A DNA stretch of 64,000 bases, from assembly GCF_018448935.1 (NCBI RefSeq), contig NZ_RCWC01000005.1, positions 62,001-126,000 of the forward strand, written 5' to 3'. This document shows, in pieces, positions 11,713-20,991 of the stretch (its first letter is position 1; each line of letters begins with the position of its first letter). A program made the translations under genes and the position numbers. Below the pieces are notes generated by a model. The model saw nothing but the letters and a program-made list of their open reading frames with translations. It did not search any database and was not told where the DNA came from. The DNA is from Photorhabdus noenieputensis. Its GTDB lineage: Bacteria > Pseudomonadota > Gammaproteobacteria > Enterobacterales > Enterobacteriaceae.

Positions 11713-11875
11713 GAGCCCATCTCAGCAAATTCTACTGAAAAGACTCACATTTACTCAGAAAATGTGCTGAGATAGGCTCTTCTCGCCAAACCAAAGATCC
11801 TCAAAGGTGGCGTAGTATACGCCCTCAATCGCTGACGCTCAAGTCCCGCACAACCAAAGATCCACAAGGATCTTG
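11713..11875. other. Structured intergenic region between rpmB and radC
   Basis: No gene is seen between 11647 and 11886. The stretch holds a near-perfect 15-bp inverted repeat (11713-11727 with 11765-11779, one mismatch). It also has a 12-bp direct repeat AACCAAAGATCC at 11789-11800 and 11852-11863, and a hairpin AAGATCC/GGATCTT at 11858-11875. It could be the rpmB leader or a small RNA; nothing further can be shown. Confidence 0.5.
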
Positions 11876-11886
11876 AAAAAGTTAGC

Positions 11887-12579
11887 TTAAATCCATCCTC
11901 GCTCAGCAAATGAGACACAACATTGCCGGCCAATAACCAGATGATCCAGCACTTTTATACCCACCAAATTACAGGCATCAATCACTTTATCCGTAACAAT
12001 CTTATCTGCCAAACTCGGCTCTGCATGACCTGATGGATGATTATGAGCCAAAATAACGGATGAGGCATTCACCTTTATCGCCGATCGGACAATTTCACGA
12101 GGATGAACTTCAACTTTATTGATTGTGCCTTTAAACATCTCCTCATGACAAATGACTCTATTTTGATTGTTGAGAAACAACACAACAAATATTTCCCTAT
12201 CACGCCCTGACAATAGATTTTGCAAATACTCTTGAGTCACACTTGGACTACTCATAATATCCTCATGCATGAACTGGCTGGAAAAAAAACGTTTTGCCAG
12301 TTCTGCAATAGCCTGTAATTGTGCATACTTGGCTAATCCCATTCCTTTATGAGAACAAAAAGTGTCATAATCAGCAGAGAGTAAATGGTATAAAGACCCA
12401 AATTCTTTCAATAGAAATTCCGCCATTCGTAAAACAGGAAGTCCTCTGGTCCCGGTACGCAAAAAAATAGCCAGTAACTCAGCATCTGTCAGAGAAACCG
12501 AACCATAAGCCAGTAATTTCTCTCTGGGAGCTAAATTTGAATATATTTCTCCTATATTTTCAGCGATATCAACTCCCAT
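11887..12579 (-). CDS. radC: RadC family JAB-domain protein
   Basis: A 230-residue protein with an N-terminal helix-hairpin-helix-like region ([18 protein letters not shown]) and a C-terminal JAB/MPN domain. The metal site reads [17 protein letters not shown], i.e. HxH(x)7-8 S xx D. Despite its name RadC has no settled role in DNA repair; it is conserved next to coaBC in this position. The first residues ([15 protein letters not shown]) are atypical but there is no better start. Confidence 0.93.
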   Translation of the reverse strand: MGVDIAENIGEIYSNLAPREKLLAYGSVSLTDAELLAIFLRTGTRGLPVLRMAEFLLKEFGSLYHLLSADYDTFCSHKGMGLAKYAQLQAIAELAKRFFSSQFMHEDIMSSPSVTQEYLQNLLSGRDREIFVVLFLNNQNRVICHEEMFKGTINKVEVHPREIVRSAIKVNASSVILAHNHPSGHAEPSLADKIVTDKVIDACNLVGIKVLDHLVIGRQCCVSFAERGWI

Positions 12580-12776
12580 ATAGTCATCTCCCTGCTCTGT
12601 TTCACCTGATACAAACAGTATTCCATGCCTTAAATATCAGGGCGAATATCATATTCAAGAGCTGCGTAGCCGCTCGCAAACTTATTCTTTTTTACAATCA
12701 AAGCTCAGACTCTGCTCAACTCTGTAATCTCTTGTGATAAAATCTTGGCCCCTTGCAACTTAATATTCGGACAATC

Positions 12777-13994
12777 ATGATGGCAGGACTTTCCGGCAAA
12801 CAGATTGTGCTCGGTATTAGCGGCGGAATAGCCGCTTACAAAACTCCCGAGCTGGTACGTCGCCTGCGTGATCGCGGCGCACAAATACGTGTCGTGATGA
12901 CACCAGCAGCAGAAGCGTTTATTACACCAATGACGTTGCAGGCAGTTTCTGGTTATCCCGTTTCTGATGATTTGTTAGATCCAGCAGCAGAAGCTGCTAT
13001 GGGGCATATTGAACTTGGCAAGTGGGCTGATCTGATTATTCTCGCCCCTGCTACCGCTGATTTACTGGCGCGCCTGGTCGTCGGTATGGCAAATGATCTC
13101 GTGACAACTGTCTGTTTGGCTTCCTCGGCCCCAATTGCCGCAGTGCCCGCAATGAATCAACAGATGTTCCGAGCTCAAGCAACACAACATAATCTCAAGC
13201 TCCTTGAAGAACGAGGCATTCTCCTGTGGGGACCAGACGATGGCAGCCAAGCTTGTGGCGACGTTGGTCCCGGCAGGATGCTAAATCCCCTAGCAATTGT
13301 CGAACTCGCCGAACAACATTTTCAAACCAACCAAGACTTAGCTCACCTAAAACTTGCTATTACCGCCGGACCAACCCGGGAAGCATTGGACCCAGTTCGC
13401 TTTATCAGCAATCACAGCTCAGGCAAAATGGGGTTTGCTATTGCTCAAGCTGCGGCAACACGTGGTGCAGACGTCACCCTAATCACTGGCCCCGTTAATT
13501 TACCGACACCACCGGGAGTCAAACGAATCGATGTTACCAGCGCTCTGGAAATGAATGAACAAGTACAGGCAGTAGCGGGTTCACAGCATATCTTCATTGG
13601 TTGTGCCGCGGTTGCAGACTATCGCGCTAAACAGATTGCCGAAGAAAAAATTAAAAAACAGGGTGATGAAATCACTTTTACCCTGATCAAAAACCCGGAT
13701 ATTGTTGCCAATGTAGCTGCAATGCAAGAAAACCGCCCCTTTGTGGTTGGATTTGCGGCTGAAACCCAGAATGTGGAAGAATACGCACGAAAAAAACTGA
13801 ACCAAAAACATTTGGATCTGATTTGTGCAAATGATGTATCCCTTACTGGCCACGGCTTTAACAGTGATACTAATGCATTACATTTGTTCTGGCATGAGGG
13901 AGAAATTCGCTTACCTCATAGTAATAAGTTATTACTTAGCCACCATTTATTAGACGAGATAGTCAGACGCTATGATGAAAAAAATCGACGTTAA
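12777..13994 (+). CDS. coaBC: Bifunctional phosphopantothenoylcysteine decarboxylase/synthetase
   Basis: CoaBC (Dfp) performs two steps of CoA synthesis: CTP-dependent joining of cysteine to phosphopantothenate and FMN-dependent decarboxylation. The flavoprotein half shows [15 protein letters not shown], the active-site histidine in [20 protein letters not shown], and [13 protein letters not shown] with the catalytic cysteine. The synthetase half starts near [20 protein letters not shown] and has IKNPDIV and GFAAET. ATG codons at 12777 and 12780 are both plausible, giving 405 or 404 residues. It overlaps dut by 20 bp. Confidence 0.95.
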   Translation: MMAGLSGKQIVLGISGGIAAYKTPELVRRLRDRGAQIRVVMTPAAEAFITPMTLQAVSGYPVSDDLLDPAAEAAMGHIELGKWADLIILAPATADLLARLVVGMANDLVTTVCLASSAPIAAVPAMNQQMFRAQATQHNLKLLEERGILLWGPDDGSQACGDVGPGRMLNPLAIVELAEQHFQTNQDLAHLKLAITAGPTREALDPVRFISNHSSGKMGFAIAQAAATRGADVTLITGPVNLPTPPGVKRIDVTSALEMNEQVQAVAGSQHIFIGCAAVADYRAKQIAEEKIKKQGDEITFTLIKNPDIVANVAAMQENRPFVVGFAAETQNVEEYARKKLNQKHLDLICANDVSLTGHGFNSDTNALHLFWHEGEIRLPHSNKLLLSHHLLDEIVRRYDEKNRR

Positions 13995-14430
13995 AATTCT
14001 TGACCCACGTATCGGGGAAGAATTTCCTTTGCCAACTTACGCCACGCCAGGCTCCGCAGGTTTAGATTTGCGGGCTTGCCTGGACAATGCGATAGAACTG
14101 GCTCCAGGGCAAACCGAACTGCTGCCAACCGGGCTTGCTATTCATATTGGCGATGAACAATTGGCAGCCGTTATTCTGCCCCGTTCTGGCCTTGGACATA
14201 AACATGGCGTCGTTCTGGGTAATCTGGTGGGTTTGATCGATTCTGATTACCAAGGTCAGCTCATGGTTTCCGTCTGGAATCGTGGTGATAAAACTTTCAC
14301 TATCCAGCCAGGCGAACGTATCGCTCAGATGGTTTTTGTACCCGTTGTCCAAGCTGAATTCAATCTGGTAGCAGATTTTGAAACCAGCGAAAGAGGCAGC
14401 GGTGGTTTTGGTCATTCTGGTCGCCAATAA
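13975..14430 (+). CDS. dut: dUTP pyrophosphatase
   Basis: Trimeric dUTPase hydrolyses dUTP to dUMP, keeping uracil out of DNA and feeding dTMP synthesis. All five family motifs are readable: [40 protein letters not shown], and the C-terminal [11 protein letters not shown]. The ATG at 13975 ([11 protein letters not shown]) matches E. coli at 151 residues; an ATG one codon upstream is possible. The gene begins inside the end of coaBC. Confidence 0.97.
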   Translation: MKKIDVKILDPRIGEEFPLPTYATPGSAGLDLRACLDNAIELAPGQTELLPTGLAIHIGDEQLAAVILPRSGLGHKHGVVLGNLVGLIDSDYQGQLMVSVWNRGDKTFTIQPGERIAQMVFVPVVQAEFNLVADFETSERGSGGFGHSGRQ

Positions 14431-14547
14431 ATCTCTGTAAAACCTAATACCATTTAACCCATTATCATATTCTTTGCCCAAAATACCCTTGGGCAAAGAA
14501 TGACTGATTTGTTTGTTTTGCTGTTCTTAACAAAGGTCTTGTCAGAC

Positions 14548-15147
14548 ATGGCAGAAAACGAAAATACGAAGAAAAGAAACAGGCGCGAGGAGATCTTGCA
14601 GGCGCTGGCGCATATGTTGCAATCCAGTGATGGTAGCCATCGAATCACTACCGCTAAACTGGCCGCCAACGTGGGCGTTTCCGAAGCTGCCTTATACCGG
14701 CATTTTCCTAGTAAAACCCGGATGTTTGACAGCTTGATTGAGTTCATTGAAGACTCATTAATTTCCCGGATTAACCTGATTCTGCAAGATGAGAAAGATA
14801 CTACGACTCGTATTCGCTTGATATTGATCCTGATTCTGGGTTTTTCAGAAAAAAATCCCGGTCTGACCCGCATCATGACAGGTCATGCTCTAATGTTTGA
14901 ACAAAACCGGCTGCAAGGGCGCATAAATCAGTTATTTGAACGAATTGAAGTACAGATCCGTCAAGTTTTAAAAGAGAAAAAATTACGTGATGGGCAAGGT
15001 TTCAGTTATGATGAGTCGTTATTAGCTTCCCAGTTACTCGCGTTTTGTGAAGGGATGCTATCACGTTTTGTACGCTCTGAGTTCCACTATCGTCCAACGC
15101 AGGAATTTGAAGCACGCTGGCCATTATTATTGGCTCAGTTACAATAA
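14548..15147 (+). CDS. slmA: Nucleoid occlusion factor SlmA
   Basis: SlmA is a TetR-family DNA-binding protein that blocks FtsZ-ring assembly over the nucleoid. The HTH reads [20 protein letters not shown], followed by [18 protein letters not shown], essentially that of E. coli. The ATG at 14548 ([15 protein letters not shown]) gives 199 residues; an earlier start at 14500 adds 16 hydrophobic residues unlike the family. A terminator follows. Confidence 0.97.
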   Translation: MAENENTKKRNRREEILQALAHMLQSSDGSHRITTAKLAANVGVSEAALYRHFPSKTRMFDSLIEFIEDSLISRINLILQDEKDTTTRIRLILILILGFSEKNPGLTRIMTGHALMFEQNRLQGRINQLFERIEVQIRQVLKEKKLRDGQGFSYDESLLASQLLAFCEGMLSRFVRSEFHYRPTQEFEARWPLLLAQLQ

Positions 15148-15163
15148 GTTATTCTACTACTCA

Positions 15164-15194
15164 CCCCGCCCGTTATTGGGCGAGGGCTTTTTTT
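15164..15194 (+). terminator. Terminator after slmA
   Basis: CGCCC (15167-15171) pairs with GGGCG (15178-15182) across a 6-nt loop and is followed, after AGGGC, by a run of seven T residues. It lies 17 bp after the slmA stop. Confidence 0.8.
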
Positions 15195-15206
15195 GAAGCT
15201 TATCTA

Positions 15207-15848
15207 TCAGATTCCGTACTGTGCACGATAGGCTTCTACTGCATCCAGATGAGCTTTCATCTCTGGCTGACCACTCAAATAATTAATCAAATCATTCAAA
15301 GTAATGATAGAAAACACTTTGCAACCATAATCTCTTTCCACTTCCTGAATTGCCGAGATTTCACCATTCCCACGCTCCTGACGATCAAGACAAATCATCA
15401 CGCCGGCAAGCGTCGCATTATGCTGCTTGATAATCTCCATAGATTCACGGATAGCTGTGCCTGCGGTAATAACATCATCAACCAGAACAACATTGCCTTT
15501 AAGTGAGCTACCAACCAAAGTACCACCTTCGCCATGATCTTTAGCTTCCTTACGGTTAAAACAGTATGGCATATCAATATCATGATGCTCTGCTAGTGCA
15601 ACTGCCGTTGTCGTTGCAATTGGAATACCCTTGTAAGCCGGTCCGAATAACAAATCGCACTGAATACCGCTATCCAACAATGCTGCTGCATAAAAACGCC
15701 CGATTAACGCCAAATCACGCCCAGTATTAAACAGCCCGGCATTAAAAAAATACGGGCTTTTACGTCCTGATTTCAGGGTAAACTCCCCAAATTTCAGTAC
15801 CTGTTTTTTTAGCGCAAGCTCGATAAATTCGCGCTGATAGGCTTTCAT
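15207..15848 (-). CDS. pyrE: Orotate phosphoribosyltransferase
   Basis: PyrE converts orotate and PRPP to OMP in pyrimidine synthesis. The 213-residue product contains the PRPP-binding loop [17 protein letters not shown] and the flexible-loop segment [16 protein letters not shown], both as in E. coli. It is the second gene of the rph-pyrE operon, preceded by a classic attenuator hairpin. Confidence 0.97.
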   Translation of the reverse strand: MKAYQREFIELALKKQVLKFGEFTLKSGRKSPYFFNAGLFNTGRDLALIGRFYAAALLDSGIQCDLLFGPAYKGIPIATTTAVALAEHHDIDMPYCFNRKEAKDHGEGGTLVGSSLKGNVVLVDDVITAGTAIRESMEIIKQHNATLAGVMICLDRQERGNGEISAIQEVERDYGCKVFSIITLNDLINYLSGQPEMKAHLDAVEAYRAQYGI

Positions 15849-15898
15849 TGGTGTCTCTCCTCTCTATTTAGTCATCGTTATCGCCATACAACAGGCAC

Positions 15899-15922
15899 AA
15901 AAAAGGCGACTACTCCGTCGCC
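15899..15922 (-). promoter_or_regulatory. rph-pyrE intercistronic attenuator
   Basis: On the reverse strand GGCGAC, a 6-nt loop and GTCGCC are followed at once by six T residues, 50 bp before the pyrE start. In E. coli the same arrangement ends transcription unless ribosomes translating the end of rph follow closely behind RNA polymerase, which happens when UTP is low. The same control is inferred here from sequence and gene order. Confidence 0.85.
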
Positions 15923-15933
15923 TAATCAATTTA

Positions 15934-16647
15934 TTATTTTAATGCATTTCTCTGTGCTGCAAAAATATCCTCTAATCCTCCCTTGGCAAGGGCCAGTAAG
16001 GATAATAACTCATCATGACTAAATGGCTCGCCTTCCGCGGTGCCTTGCACTTCAATCATTCGGCCATCTTCCATCATCACGACGTTCATATCAGTTTCAG
16101 CGGCGGAATCTTCCACATATTCCAGATCACAACGGCCTTCACCATCCACAATGCCAACAGAGACCGCAGCAACCATTGATTTCAGAGGACTCTCTTTCAG
16201 CCTGCCTGCTTCAACCATTTTATTCAACGCATCAGCTAGCGCGACACAAGCCCCCGTAATAGAAGCTGTACGGGTACCGCCATCAGCCTGAATAACATCA
16301 CAATCCAGTGTAATGGTGTATTCACCCAGTTTTTTTAGATCAACAGCGGCGCGTAGCGAACGAGCGATTAAACGCTGGATTTCCATCGTACGCCCGCCCT
16401 GTTTGCCTTTAGCTGCTTCACGAGCATTTCGGGTATGAGTAGAACGCGGTAACATGCCATATTCCGCCGTCACCCAACCCTGCCCCTGACCTTTCAAGAA
16501 ACGAGGAACCCCTTCTTCAACGGATGCATTACATAACACTTTGGTGTCCCCAAACTCTACTAGAACCGAACCTTCCGCGTGCTTAGTATAATGACGGGTT
16601 ATAGTGATAGGACGCACTTGTTCTGCCGCTCTTCCTGTTGGGCGCAT
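15934..16647 (-). CDS. rph: Ribonuclease PH
   Basis: A phosphate-dependent 3'-5' exoribonuclease that trims tRNA 3' ends. The 237-residue product starts [14 protein letters not shown] and has the conserved [36 protein letters not shown] and [17 protein letters not shown] segments. It is full length, unlike the frameshifted allele of E. coli K-12 MG1655, so normal translation up to the pyrE attenuator is expected. It is divergent from yicC. Confidence 0.97.
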   Translation of the reverse strand: MRPTGRAAEQVRPITITRHYTKHAEGSVLVEFGDTKVLCNASVEEGVPRFLKGQGQGWVTAEYGMLPRSTHTRNAREAAKGKQGGRTMEIQRLIARSLRAAVDLKKLGEYTITLDCDVIQADGGTRTASITGACVALADALNKMVEAGRLKESPLKSMVAAVSVGIVDGEGRCDLEYVEDSAAETDMNVVMMEDGRMIEVQGTAEGEPFSHDELLSLLALAKGGLEDIFAAQRNALK

Positions 16648-16773
16648 AGTGTTATCTCCGTTGTTAAACCATTATTGGGGGCGCATTATACGGCCTAACA
16701 GGGCTAATTCCTATCCTGCATCTACAACGAGCGTTATAATCCCTTAATCTTTTGTTTAAATTGGGAACGAATC

Positions 16774-17637
16774 ATGATCCGTAGTATGACTGCTTTTGCA
16801 CGGCGAGATATCAAAAGTGAATGGGGAAATGCGGCCTGGGAACTACGCTCCGTTAATCAGCGTTATTTAGAAACTTATATTCGCCTACCAGAACAATTCA
16901 GAAGCTTGGAACCGGTAATCCGTGAACGTATTCGTTCCCGTCTGACTCGCGGGAAAGTTGAGTGCAACCTGCGTTTTGAACTGGACTCACGCGCACAAGG
17001 CGAACTTATCCTGAATGAAACTTTAGCAAAACAGCTAGTCAATGCGGCGAACTGGGTCAAACAGCAGAGTAACGAAGGTGAAATCAATCCTGTTGATATT
17101 CTGCGTTGGCCTGGCGTTATGGCCGCAGAAGAGCAAGACCTGGATACTATCAGCACTCAATTGTTGCAAGAACTGGATACAACACTGGATGCCTTTATTC
17201 AAAGCCGTGAAGCCGAAGGCAATGCACTTAAGATTATGATTGAACAACGTTTGGACGCGGTGACCGAAGAAGTCGGTAAAGTTCGCCAACAAATGCCTGA
17301 AATCATGCAATGGCAACGGGAACGCCTGCAAACCAAACTAGAAGAGGCACAGGTACAGCTTGAAAATAACCGTCTTGAGCAAGAGTTAGTTTTACTGGCT
17401 CAACGCCTCGATGTGGCAGAAGAGTTAGATCGCCTTGATGCCCACACCAAAGAAACCCGTAATATTCTAAAGAAAAAAGAAGCCGTTGGTCGCCGCCTGG
17501 ATTTTATGATGCAGGAATTCAACCGCGAATCTAATACGCTTGCCTCCAAATCTATCAACGCCGATATCACTAACTCCGCTATTGAATTGAAGGTGCTGAT
17601 TGAGCAGATGAGAGAGCAGATTCAGAATATTGAGTGA
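16774..17637 (+). CDS. yicC: YicC family endoribonuclease-like protein
   Basis: A 287-residue protein with YicC_N and DUF1732 regions. It begins MIRSMTAFARRD and ends with LKVLIEQMREQIQNIE as in E. coli. The central part is rich in charged helices. YicC homologues have been reported to act as RNA-cleaving enzymes; that role is from family knowledge only. The gene's 3' end borders an integrated element. Confidence 0.95.
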   Translation: MIRSMTAFARRDIKSEWGNAAWELRSVNQRYLETYIRLPEQFRSLEPVIRERIRSRLTRGKVECNLRFELDSRAQGELILNETLAKQLVNAANWVKQQSNEGEINPVDILRWPGVMAAEEQDLDTISTQLLQELDTTLDAFIQSREAEGNALKIMIEQRLDAVTEEVGKVRQQMPEIMQWQRERLQTKLEEAQVQLENNRLEQELVLLAQRLDVAEELDRLDAHTKETRNILKKKEAVGRRLDFMMQEFNRESNTLASKSINADITNSAIELKVLIEQMREQIQNIE

Positions 17638-17750
17638 CGTTTCTTAGCATTGCAGAGCGAATCACAGTAGCGCATGATTAGCGTGTACCCAAAGCGCATT
17701 CAAAAAACCATTTTGGGTACACCCCCTATTTCATACTGGAAATTGCACAA

Positions 17751-17812
17751 GTGCCTAAATTCACAGATAAAGAAATCAGGGCATGGATAAAGTCAGGCGA
17801 AAGGTTCGAATT
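17751..17812 (+). pseudogene. Integrase N-terminal stub (DUF4102 tyrosine-recombinase family)
   Basis: From the GTG at 17751 the reading frame encodes PKFTDKEIRAWIKSGERF. This is the N-terminus of P4-type integrases, which normally continues into a glycine-rich DGxGLYL motif. That continuation is absent: after about 20 codons the DNA changes to the antirepressor coding sequence in another frame. Only the stub and the promoter-proximal GTGTACCC arms remain. Confidence 0.6.
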
Positions 17813-18277
17813 TTCAAAAATAACAATGACCCGTGGTTTATTGCTGCGGACGTGTGTAAGGCTTTGGGGATCACGAACCCAAGTAAAGCTCTAAAGGCTT
17901 TAGATTTGGATGAAAAAAATACTGTAACTTTAAGTTATGGTATTCAGGGAAATCCAAAACGAGCTGGCATTTCAGAGTCTGGTTTTTACAAACTAATCAC
18001 TCGTAGCCGCAAGGCCACCAAGCAAGGAACGTTTGCCCATAGATTCGCTAATTGGGTATTCCGTGAGGTTATCCCGTCTATCCGCAAAACGGGTTCTTAT
18101 GGTGTGCCATTTGCCGCGCTGAACGACTTCACCCGGCGACAAAACGAATACAAAGCAATTGCGTCTCAACGTGGGCGCGATCTTCAATCATGCAAAGGAG
18201 AACTAGCCAGCTTAAATAAAGAAGGACGGGAACTGTGGAGAACATACCAGCCTGACCTTTTGGAAGAAGCAGAGTGA
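17783..18277 (+). CDS. BRO-N domain phage antirepressor with a replaced N-terminus
   Basis: The 164-residue product has a BRO-N domain at about residues 5-100: VRIFKNNNDPWFIAADVCKALGI, then SESGFYKLITRSRKA and FRANWVFREVIPSIRKTG-like sequence. Such proteins counter repressors in phages. The C-terminus is short and charged. The ATG at 17783 lies inside the integrase stub in a different frame, so the first few codons derive from integrase DNA. The original start was probably lost by deletion. It may be translated, but its function is doubtful. Confidence 0.7.
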   Translation: MDKVRRKVRIFKNNNDPWFIAADVCKALGITNPSKALKALDLDEKNTVTLSYGIQGNPKRAGISESGFYKLITRSRKATKQGTFAHRFANWVFREVIPSIRKTGSYGVPFAALNDFTRRQNEYKAIASQRGRDLQSCKGELASLNKEGRELWRTYQPDLLEEAE

Positions 18278-18487
18278 TGATCATTGTTAACTGCGTAGAC
18301 TCCTTGAGGTTAAAGAGTCCTACTTTTGAAGTCCTCACTTCGGCTGCTCCGATAATTTCGGGTCAGTTACCTAACCCATTGAAATATAGTCACACGGCAT
18401 ATTTGCAATCTGGTCATAATATGCTCGTATCATTTAGCGACGCGGTTAATTTGCGATCCTCATTGAGTGGAGCACAAAAAGAAAAGG

Positions 18488-18761
18488 ATGGCACGAAGAA
18501 AGCAAAAGAACACATCATCGATAATCGCCACGGTCACAGGGAAGGTAACCGTAGCGCCTAGGCGTATTAAGTGCCAAACAGATAAAGTCTACCATGCAGG
18601 CACAGAGTGAAAAGCGCAGTGATTACCCGCTGCGTGTAGTGGGCTTTGATGAAATAGCGCTGTCGGTGATGCTATTGCGGAAAGGTCAGGTGATCACTGT
18701 TATGGGAGGATCTTCTTATTGGCAGGGATATCAGTTAGCTGTCTCCTCAATCACTCAATAG
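18488..18761 (+). pseudogene. Frameshifted phage SSB-like (OB-fold) gene
   Basis: From ATG 18488 the first frame gives MARRKQKNTSSIIATVTGKV, then TVAPRRIKCQTDKVYHAGTE and a stop at 18608. A frame shifted by one base continues (from about 18594) as YPLRVVGFDEIALSVMLLRK and GQVITVMG to a stop at 18759-18761. Joined, they resemble the small single-stranded-DNA-binding-like proteins of phage satellites (TGxVxVxPRR ... LxVVxFxxxAxxLxxxxKGxxVxVMG). The family call is from pattern memory; the frameshift is visible. Confidence 0.5.
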
Positions 18762-19188
18762 GTTCCGACGCAATACGTCGCGACTTCTATAGCTCAGAAC
18801 GTTAAACGTACCAACCTACTCACTGAATTTGCAGGGCTTAATTTTAAGCTTTGCCATGAAAACAATGAGTAACAGAATGGTGAGCCCAGTTCTTCTATTC
18901 ACTTCCGACGATATTCGTTGTCAGTCATTAGCTCAGTGCGTTTAGTGTACTGACTTCACTTCATTGATTGTGGGGATATCAGATAACGACAAAGAAAATG
19001 ATTAATAAAGTGAAAGGTAACAAAATAATGCGGAGGTTCAACTACCGAGGATTTTCCGGTAGTTCGATAGCCACGGTGAGATTACGGAGAGGGTTATTCT
19101 TGGATGGCATAACAGTATTTGAATTACACTAAAGGTAAGCTATCCGTATTATCAATCTATACCACTACAAATATGAGAGGTTCGATAC
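18762..19188. other. Non-coding stretch upstream of dinD
   Basis: No convincing gene in 427 bp. A hairpin ACTACCG / CGGTAGT lies at about 19040-19061. The dinD upstream region has a GAGAGG ribosome site before the ATG at 19189. I looked for a LexA site (CTGT-N8-ACAG) near dinD and did not see one. Confidence 0.4.
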
Positions 19189-20013
19189 ATGGAGCAACAC
19201 CACCAGCCATTTGAAGAAATAAAAAGAATTGATGAATCTGATATTGAATTCTGGTCGGCTAGAGAGCTTTCTAAGCTTCTTGAATATTCAGAGTACCGTC
19301 ACTTCACGCCTGTTTTAGAACGAGCTAAAGAAGCCTGCTCCCATAGCGGACACAATATTGAAGACCATTTCGAGGATGTCCTCGATATGGTCAATATTGG
19401 CTCCGGTGCACAAAGAAAATTAAAGGATGTAATACTGTCTCGCTATGCCTGCTATCTCGTTGTACAAAATGGCGATCCTAGCAAGCTAGTGATAGCGGCA
19501 GGGCAGACATATTTTGCGATTCAAACTAGGCGGCAAGAGCTAGCAGATGATGCGACATTTAAAAGACTACAAGAAGATGAAAAGCGGCTATTCCTGCGTA
19601 ATGAGCTAAAAGAGCATAACAAGCAGTTAGTTGAAACAGCCCAGCGAGCAGGCGTAGAAACAAATACTGATTTTGCCATTTTCCAAAATCACGGCTACCA
19701 AGGTTTATACGGTGGACTAGACCAGAAAGCAATCCACCAGCGAAAAGGCTTAAAAAAATCACAACGAATATTAGATCACATGGGGTCAACAGAGCTTGCT
19801 GCTAACTTGTTTAGAGCAACCCAAGCCGAGGAAAAGCTGAGACGAGATAACGTAAAAACCAAAACACAAGCAAACCAGACTCATTTTGACGTTGGAAGAA
19901 AAGTTAGAGATACGATCCAAGAGTTGGGCGGAACAATGCCAGAGGATTTACCATCACCAGAGAAAAGCACCAAACAATTAGAAACGATAGCAAAGAAAAA
20001 ACTCAAAAAGTAA
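19189..20013 (+). CDS. dinD: DNA-damage-inducible protein D
   Basis: A 274-residue protein very close to E. coli DinD along its length: QPFEEIKRIDESDIEFWSAR, YSEYRHFTPVLERAKEAC, LSRYACYLVVQNGDP, QNHGYQGLYGGLD and LDHMGSTELAANLFRATQ. DinD is SOS-induced in E. coli and has been described as a negative regulator of RecA strand exchange. Like the antirepressor upstream, its N-terminal half is of the BRO/AntA-like kind. It is the only intact gene with an obvious function in the element. No canonical LexA box was found upstream, so SOS control here is uncertain. Confidence 0.93.
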   Translation: MEQHHQPFEEIKRIDESDIEFWSARELSKLLEYSEYRHFTPVLERAKEACSHSGHNIEDHFEDVLDMVNIGSGAQRKLKDVILSRYACYLVVQNGDPSKLVIAAGQTYFAIQTRRQELADDATFKRLQEDEKRLFLRNELKEHNKQLVETAQRAGVETNTDFAIFQNHGYQGLYGGLDQKAIHQRKGLKKSQRILDHMGSTELAANLFRATQAEEKLRRDNVKTKTQANQTHFDVGRKVRDTIQELGGTMPEDLPSPEKSTKQLETIAKKKLKK

Positions 20014-20264
20014 TCACATCGCTAATATGTAACTTTCATGATTGTACACATTTCAATCATCCCAGAGGTACACCTCGATTTAGCGTGTACCCAAGGGTGT
20101 ACCCCTATAAAATATTGAATAGATCAAACCCAGTAATGACGCAACCTAACTCCTCATACTCAATGAATTGATTCAAGAGTAAGGTTTCAGACGATATCAC
20201 ATTGTCTCAGCCTAACTAACCACTCCCCTAATAGCCGTAACCCCATAAAGTTGAACAGGTTACA

Positions 20265-20425
20265 TTACGCGGCTAACAAGGTCTGAGTTCGGAACTCTAC
20301 CGGACTCAGGCCGTTTAACTTCAGACTAATATGCTCGTTATTGTAATAATGGATGTATTCATCGATAGCCTTTCGCAACTCGCTAATACTCATGAGCTGG
20401 CGAAGGTAAAAACACTCTGATTTGA
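20265..20425 (-). pseudogene. IS3-family transposase OrfB, C-terminal fragment
   Basis: Reading the reverse strand to a stop at 20265 gives SECFYLRQLMSISELRKAID, EYIHYYNNEHISLKLNGLSP and VEFRTQTLLAA. This is the final 50 residues of an IS150/IS2-like OrfB (the region after the catalytic glutamate). The rest is cut off at about 20425 by IS630 sequence. Its N-terminal partner is at 20992-21417. Confidence 0.85.
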
Positions 20426-20461
20426 ATGCGAGGTGGTGGGTACCGTGGTACCTGCAATTAA

Positions 20462-20938
20462 CGCGGGAAAGTCGATATCAAGCTAAACCCAAAAATCGGC
20501 GCTGACGGGTATTTAAAAAGGCAGCAGAAACGTATCGTGACACCAAGAAAAAATCAAAAACATTACTTTGCGGGTTGCCTAAATGTTCAATCGGGGAAAA
20601 TCACTTATGTTGACGGGTTAAATAAGAATTCTCGATTATTTATCAATGCATTGGAAGAACTTGATCGCCAATATTATCATTCTGAAACCCTCACATTGAT
20701 TTTGGATAATTACAGTATCTATAAAAGCTGGCTGGTCATTGATTGGCTGGCCTGTCACCCTAAATTTAACCTATTGTTTTTACCTGTTTATTCTCCCTAG
20801 CTGAATAAAATTGAACTCCTGTGGTAATCCTTGTATGAAACGGTGACTCGAAATCATTACTGTCAGTATATGTGGCAGTTGCTTGAGAAAGTGAAAACGT
20901 TTTTAAATTCATATCTCTACAGGAATAGCAGAGAATAA
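20462..20938 (+). pseudogene. IS630-family transposase fragment
   Basis: The forward frame from 20462 reads DIKLNPKIGADGYLKRQQKR, then HYFAGCLNVQSGKITYVDGL and LTLILDNYSIYKSWLVIDWL. It is the C-terminal half of an IS630/Tc1-type DDE transposase with the LILDN aspartate. An in-frame TAG at 20798-20800 and another stop at LLW interrupt the end (LNKIELLW, SLYETVTRNH). The N-terminal half is missing, so it is inactive. Confidence 0.8.
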
Positions 20939-20991
20939 AAAGAGTGGGTGTATCATAATTATGAAATAATGAAATGGACACTTCCCTAAAA

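Larger units (their letters stand above)
17678..20094. mobile_element. Decayed integrative element downstream of yicC
   Basis: The 15-bp sequence TTAGCGTGTACCCAA occurs at 17678-17692 and again at 20080-20094. Each copy is followed by further GTGTACCC/GGGTACAC-type arms. Between them lie an integrase N-terminal stub, a BRO-type antirepressor, a frameshifted SSB-like gene and dinD, all typical of phage-satellite cargo. No complete integrase remains, so the element cannot move by itself. E. coli also has dinD next to yicC, which suggests an old shared insertion site. The exact att core is not defined. Confidence 0.6.

Noticed and set aside
18274-18561. 95-codon open frame after the antirepressor
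   Set aside because: No recognisable motif, low-complexity ending, and it overlaps the better SSB-like frame in a different phase.
19100-19188. LexA box in front of dinD
   Set aside because: No CTGT-N8-ACAG match was seen; the nearest TG-CA pairs have wrong spacing.
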